The notes under the pieces are model-generated. The model had not been told where the DNA came from. It ran no database searches and saw only the letters and a program-made list of their open reading frames with translations. From positions 1 to 26,116 of the forward strand of contig JBILLS010000030.1 of the NCBI GenBank assembly GCA_044375955.1: 26,116 nt of DNA, read 5' to 3'. Positions 23,095 to 26,116 of this stretch are shown here, one piece after another. Within the stretch, counting starts at the first letter, position 1, and the number at the start of each line of letters is the position of its first letter. Both the position numbers and the translations under genes were made by a program. Source of the stretch: VGCC01 sp044375955 (GTDB lineage Bacteria > Actinomycetota > Actinomycetes > S36-B12).

Positions 23095-23964
23095 ATGAAA
23101 GTTGCCCTCGATCCCTACATGTTTCGCACAACACCGCTGAACGAACTGCCGGGGCTCGTCGCAGATCTGGGATATCGCTACATCGAGTTGTCTCCGCGAG
23201 AGGACTTCATTCCCTTCTATAGGCATCCGCGCGCTAGCACTACCGAGGTGCGCGCTTTCAAGAAGGCACTCAACGGTGCTGGGGTCGAGATCGCCACGGT
23301 TCTGCCGCTGTTCCGCTGGGCCGGGCCGGGAGAAGAGGCACGTGAGGCTGCGGTTCGCTATTGGCGGCGTTCGATCGAGATCGCCGCCGAGTTGGAAGCT
23401 CCAGAGATGCTCTCGGAGTTCAACGGCGGACCCGCAGACATCGCGCACTGTGAGGCACTGTTCTGGCGCTCCATGGAGGACCTGCTCCCAGACTTCGAGC
23501 GTGAGGGAATTCGCCTCGTCATCGAGCCACACCCGAATGACTTCATCGAGGATGGTTTTGCAGCCGTCGACATGATCCGCGGAATCAACCACCCACTGGT
23601 GTCCTTCAGCTATTGCGCTCCGCACACGTTCTACATGGGCGGAGATATCGCAGGCATCATGGAGTACGCGGGGGACCTTCTCACACATGTCCACGTCGCA
23701 GACACCTTCGACTTCCGGGGCTCATCAGGACTGAGGTACATCGTCAACGTCGGAGCGGGCGGTGGAGTCCCGTCAGGCACACCTCCGCGCATTCACCAGC
23801 ACCTAGACATCGGCCAAGGCGAGGTCGACTGGGACACATTCTTTGGAACTTTGACTCGGTTGAAGTTCGACGGAGTCATGACGGTATGCATTTTCGCGTG
23901 GGAAGAGCGGGCGCGAGATTCCTCGATCTACAACCTCGACGAGATCCGTCGCCGCATGGGATAG
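23095..23964 (+). CDS. iolH: IolH-like sugar phosphate isomerase/epimerase
   Basis: A 289-residue TIM barrel that matches the IolH pattern along its length: VALDPYMFR at the start, LGYRYIELSPREDFIPFY (26-42), FRWAGPGEEAREAAVRYWRR (73-92), IEPHPNDFIEDG (143-154), YCAPHTFYMGGD (173-184), THVHVADTFD (197-206) and HQHLDIGQGEVDW (234-246). IolH belongs to inositol gene clusters of actinobacteria and bacilli, but its reaction is not firmly established. Glu144, His200 and Glu270 are likely metal ligands. A Gly-rich segment (VGAGGGVPSG, 219-228) looks longer than the usual loop. ATG 23095 has GGAG upstream. It is followed after 51 bp by the KstD-like gene. Confidence 0.88.
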   Translation: MKVALDPYMFRTTPLNELPGLVADLGYRYIELSPREDFIPFYRHPRASTTEVRAFKKALNGAGVEIATVLPLFRWAGPGEEAREAAVRYWRRSIEIAAELEAPEMLSEFNGGPADIAHCEALFWRSMEDLLPDFEREGIRLVIEPHPNDFIEDGFAAVDMIRGINHPLVSFSYCAPHTFYMGGDIAGIMEYAGDLLTHVHVADTFDFRGSSGLRYIVNVGAGGGVPSGTPPRIHQHLDIGQGEVDWDTFFGTLTRLKFDGVMTVCIFAWEERARDSSIYNLDEIRRRMG

Positions 23965-24015
23965 TGCCGCTGGCACTCGGAAGACTCCGCAGTTGGTGCA
24001 GAGGAGTGAGACGCA

Positions 24016-25734
24016 ATGACTGAGGCTGGTTCGCCCGCTTGGGACTTCGAGACCGACGTCGTGATTGTCGGGAGTGGTGCGGGGGGGCTCTGTGCCGGTC
24101 TATCCGTCAATGCTGCTGGCCGTAGTTCGCTCGTTGTCGAGAAGAACTCCACGGTGGGTGGAGCCAGTGTCGTCTCCGGGGGGGTCATCTGGGTACCGAA
24201 CAACCGGTTCATGCGGGAGCACGGGGTACCGGACGCTGAGGAATCCGGGTACACGTACATGCGCTCGTTGATCAAGACCTCGGGTCTGGCTACGAACGAT
24301 TCACGCATTCGAGCCTTCCTTCGTCAAGGCCCGGAAACCCTCGACTTCGTTGCGAGCGAAGGGGTGCCACTCCAGATGTGTTTCGGGTACTCCGACTATG
24401 AGGATGACCAGCCGGGTGGGGTTCCGCTTGGTAGGGCGGTCGAGCCGCGAATCGTCGATGAGCGGTCGCTGGGTTCGTGGCGCTCTCGACTTCCCCGCCA
24501 GAGTGGCGTCATGCGCTTGGCGATCCAGGCTGCAGACGTACCCGACCTATCCCGCGTCGGCCGCACCTGGGCATCTCTGGTGACCGGGTTCCGCGTCGTG
24601 GCGCGCAGTGTGGGTTGGCGGCTCGTGGGCCGGCGGCCGGTAGCAGCCGGCAGGGCACTGGTCACAGCATTGCTGAAGGCTTACCTCGCGCGCGGTGGCG
24701 ACGTGTGGATGGAAGCGACGTTGACGGACATTGTCGTAGTGGATGGACGGGCTGTCGGTCTGGTTGTCCACCATCAAGGTCGCTCCGTCCGCGTCAAGGC
24801 TCGGTGCGGCATAGTCCTCGCGGCAGGGGGTTTCGCGAAGAACATCGATCTGCGGCAAACATTCCAGCAGGGTCCCGTATCGACTGAATGGACCTCCGTC
24901 CCGGAAGGCGACACCGGAGATGCACTCCAGATCGCCATGCGGCTCGGCGCGATGACCGAAGCGCTCGACGACGCATGGTGGATGCCCTCCACGATATTGC
25001 CCGATGGTCGACCCCAGTTCCTGATCTCCGAGCGCGCGAAGCCACACTGCTTGATCGTTGACGCACATGCCCAGCGGTATTTCAACGAGGCCCAGTCCTA
25101 CTCCCGCACCGGGCAAGAGATGTATCAGCACCATCGAGAGGTCGACTGCATCCCGAGCTGGTTCATCATGGACGCTCAGCACCGAGCCCGCTACTCATGG
25201 GGAACGCACCTCCCGCTTCACACCCCGAAGGAATGGCTCGACACCGGCTACTTCATCAAGGCGGACTCGCTCGAGGAACTTGCGCGCCTCATCGGTCTGG
25301 ACCCTCGGCAACTTGGCTCGACCGTTGATCGCTTCAACTACTTCGCCGCTCGAGGGAAGGACGAGGACTTCGGCAAGGGTGAGCGTGCGTACGATCGGTG
25401 GTACGGCGATCCAAGAGTCCGCCCCAACCCGTGCCTCGGGACAGTGGAGAAGGCGCCTTTCTATGCGGTCAAGGTCTATCCCGGTGATGTCGGAACCGCG
25501 GGCGGACTCGTGACCGATGAGCGGGGCAGGGTCTTGACCAGCGCACACACTGCGATTCGAGGCCTTTATGCCTGTGGAACGTCGTCGGCGTCGGTCATGG
25601 GACATACCTATCCGGGACCTGGTGCGACCATCGCCCCGGCGATGGTCTTCGGTCGGGTCGCAGCCCTCGACGCGCTCGAATTCGAAGACCTCGCTCCGTC
25701 CACTCGAAGCCAGGCGGCGGGTGCTTCACGTTGA
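24016..25734 (+). CDS. FAD-dependent oxidoreductase, 3-ketosteroid delta1-dehydrogenase-like
   Basis: A 572-residue flavoprotein of the succinate dehydrogenase/fumarate reductase-like family. The FAD motif is VVIVGSGAGG (15-24), followed by an acidic ribose site in VVEKNSTVGG. AAGGFAKN (about 274) and RYFNEAQSY (about 355) lie in the middle, and the C-terminal HTYPGPGATIAPAMVFG covers about 530-546. The Tyr-x3-Gly in YPGPG fits the catalytic Tyr487/Gly491 pair I recall for Rhodococcus KstD. Role: 1,2-desaturation of a 3-keto ring or a related ene reduction; a steroid substrate is not proven. ATG 24016 has GAGGAG upstream. Probably co-transcribed with IolH. It abuts the convergent FAH gene with no gap. 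Confidence 0.9.
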   Translation: MTEAGSPAWDFETDVVIVGSGAGGLCAGLSVNAAGRSSLVVEKNSTVGGASVVSGGVIWVPNNRFMREHGVPDAEESGYTYMRSLIKTSGLATNDSRIRAFLRQGPETLDFVASEGVPLQMCFGYSDYEDDQPGGVPLGRAVEPRIVDERSLGSWRSRLPRQSGVMRLAIQAADVPDLSRVGRTWASLVTGFRVVARSVGWRLVGRRPVAAGRALVTALLKAYLARGGDVWMEATLTDIVVVDGRAVGLVVHHQGRSVRVKARCGIVLAAGGFAKNIDLRQTFQQGPVSTEWTSVPEGDTGDALQIAMRLGAMTEALDDAWWMPSTILPDGRPQFLISERAKPHCLIVDAHAQRYFNEAQSYSRTGQEMYQHHREVDCIPSWFIMDAQHRARYSWGTHLPLHTPKEWLDTGYFIKADSLEELARLIGLDPRQLGSTVDRFNYFAARGKDEDFGKGERAYDRWYGDPRVRPNPCLGTVEKAPFYAVKVYPGDVGTAGGLVTDERGRVLTSAHTAIRGLYACGTSSASVMGHTYPGPGATIAPAMVFGRVAALDALEFEDLAPSTRSQAAGASR

Positions 25735-26116
25735 CTAGATGATCGGAGTTCGCAAGACCCCGATCGACTCGATCTCGGCTTCCACCATGTCACCCGCGTG
25801 GAGCAGGACCGGCGGATCGCACTTGAATCCCACCCCGGAGGGAGTTCCGGTTGCAATCAGGTCCCCGGGTCGGAGCGTGAGCGTCTGAGTCACGTACGCG
25901 ATCAAGTCAGGGATGGAGTGGATCATCTCCCCGGTGTTTCCGGTTTGTCTGACCTGCCCGTTGACGCGGAGTTCGAGATCAAGCTGAGGCCACCCATGGA
26001 ACTCGTCCGCAGTCACGAGGACTGGGCCAAGTGGCCCGGAGGAATCGGCGTTCTTGCCGAGGGTCCACTGGGACGTATCGAACTGTCGGCCACGCGCACT
26101 GATGTCGTTGAAGACG
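25735..26116 (-). CDS. Fumarylacetoacetate hydrolase (FAH) family protein, C-terminal part
   Basis: The gene runs off the right edge. On the minus strand the frame is open from base 26115, with 126 codons visible, beginning VFNDISARGRQFDTSQWT. The conserved FAH features are NDISAR, GNTGEMIHSIPDLIAYVTQ, LRPGDLIATGTPSGVGF and a C-terminal AGDMVEAEIESIG. Family members are metal-dependent hydrolases, decarboxylases or isomerases acting on acylpyruvates and related keto-enol acids (HpaG, ureidoglycolate-lyase-like, FAHD1). Together with the HpaI aldolase it suggests that a 2-keto acid chain is cut in this pathway. The GTG at 26016 is not the real start, because homologous sequence continues upstream of it. 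Confidence 0.93.
   Translation of the reverse strand, partial: VFNDISARGRQFDTSQWTLGKNADSSGPLGPVLVTADEFHGWPQLDLELRVNGQVRQTGNTGEMIHSIPDLIAYVTQTLTLRPGDLIATGTPSGVGFKCDPPVLLHAGDMVEAEIESIGVLRTPII

Noticed and set aside
24016..25734. Proof of steroid degradation from the KstD-like gene
   Set aside because: The fold and YPGPG motif fit KstD, but no other steroid-ring genes (hsaA-D, kshAB, kstR) are present, so only a KstD-like label is given.
7752..26116. A standard myo-inositol catabolic operon
   Set aside because: Only IolE-, IolI- and IolH-like proteins are present. No IolG, IolD, IolB, IolC, IolA or transporter is in the window, and the redox enzymes do not belong to that pathway.

Overview
The window is dense, high-GC DNA from an actinobacterium. 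The left third carries the order nudC (3' end) / mycoredoxin / uvrD2 / ABC1-kinase gene, which I recall around mrx1 and uvrD2 in Mycobacterium. It also carries a DUF5679 zinc-ribbon protein and a DUF2342 zinc metalloprotease, both typical of Actinobacteria. The genus cannot be resolved. No rRNA, tRNA, CRISPR array, insertion sequence or integrase was seen.

Bases 1-7761 are a core block: nudC end (+), mrx1 (-), uvrD2 (+), ABC1/AarF kinase-like gene (-), a ThiF/TOMM cyclodehydratase-like gene (-), an M20 peptidase (-), a DUF5679 protein (+) and a DUF2342 metalloprotease (+). From base 7752 to the right edge the content changes to a catabolic cluster of short, mostly divergent transcription units, with a visibly lower GC content in places.

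Cluster layout: (A, -) HpcH/HpaI aldolase, VOC protein, tagatose-3-epimerase-like TIM barrel, unknown 178-aa protein, cytochrome P450. (B, +) IolE-like TIM barrel, enolase paralog, SDR. (C, -) phytanoyl-CoA dioxygenase-like oxygenase and a LacI regulator. (D, -) GAF/Fis-type regulator and a Baeyer-Villiger monooxygenase. (E, +) FadH/old-yellow-enzyme-like Fe-S flavoenzyme. (F, -) D-2-hydroxyacid dehydrogenase and IolI-like TIM barrel. (G, +) IolH and a ketosteroid-dehydrogenase-like flavoprotein. (H, -) fumarylacetoacetate-hydrolase-family gene, cut by the window edge.

The gene set combines ring-attacking redox enzymes (P450, BVMO, KstD-like, OYE-like, PhyH) with inositol/ketose-type isomerases and C-C bond cleaving enzymes (HpaI aldolase, FAH hydrolase). 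This suggests catabolism of a polyhydroxylated or glycosylated alicyclic compound. The substrate cannot be named from sequence, and no transporter, glycosidase or Gfo/Idh dehydrogenase lies in the window. The most notable single items are an enolase-family protein that lacks the phosphate-contacting histidine, and a 34-bp inverted repeat made of two LacI-type operators on the phyH-lacI promoter.
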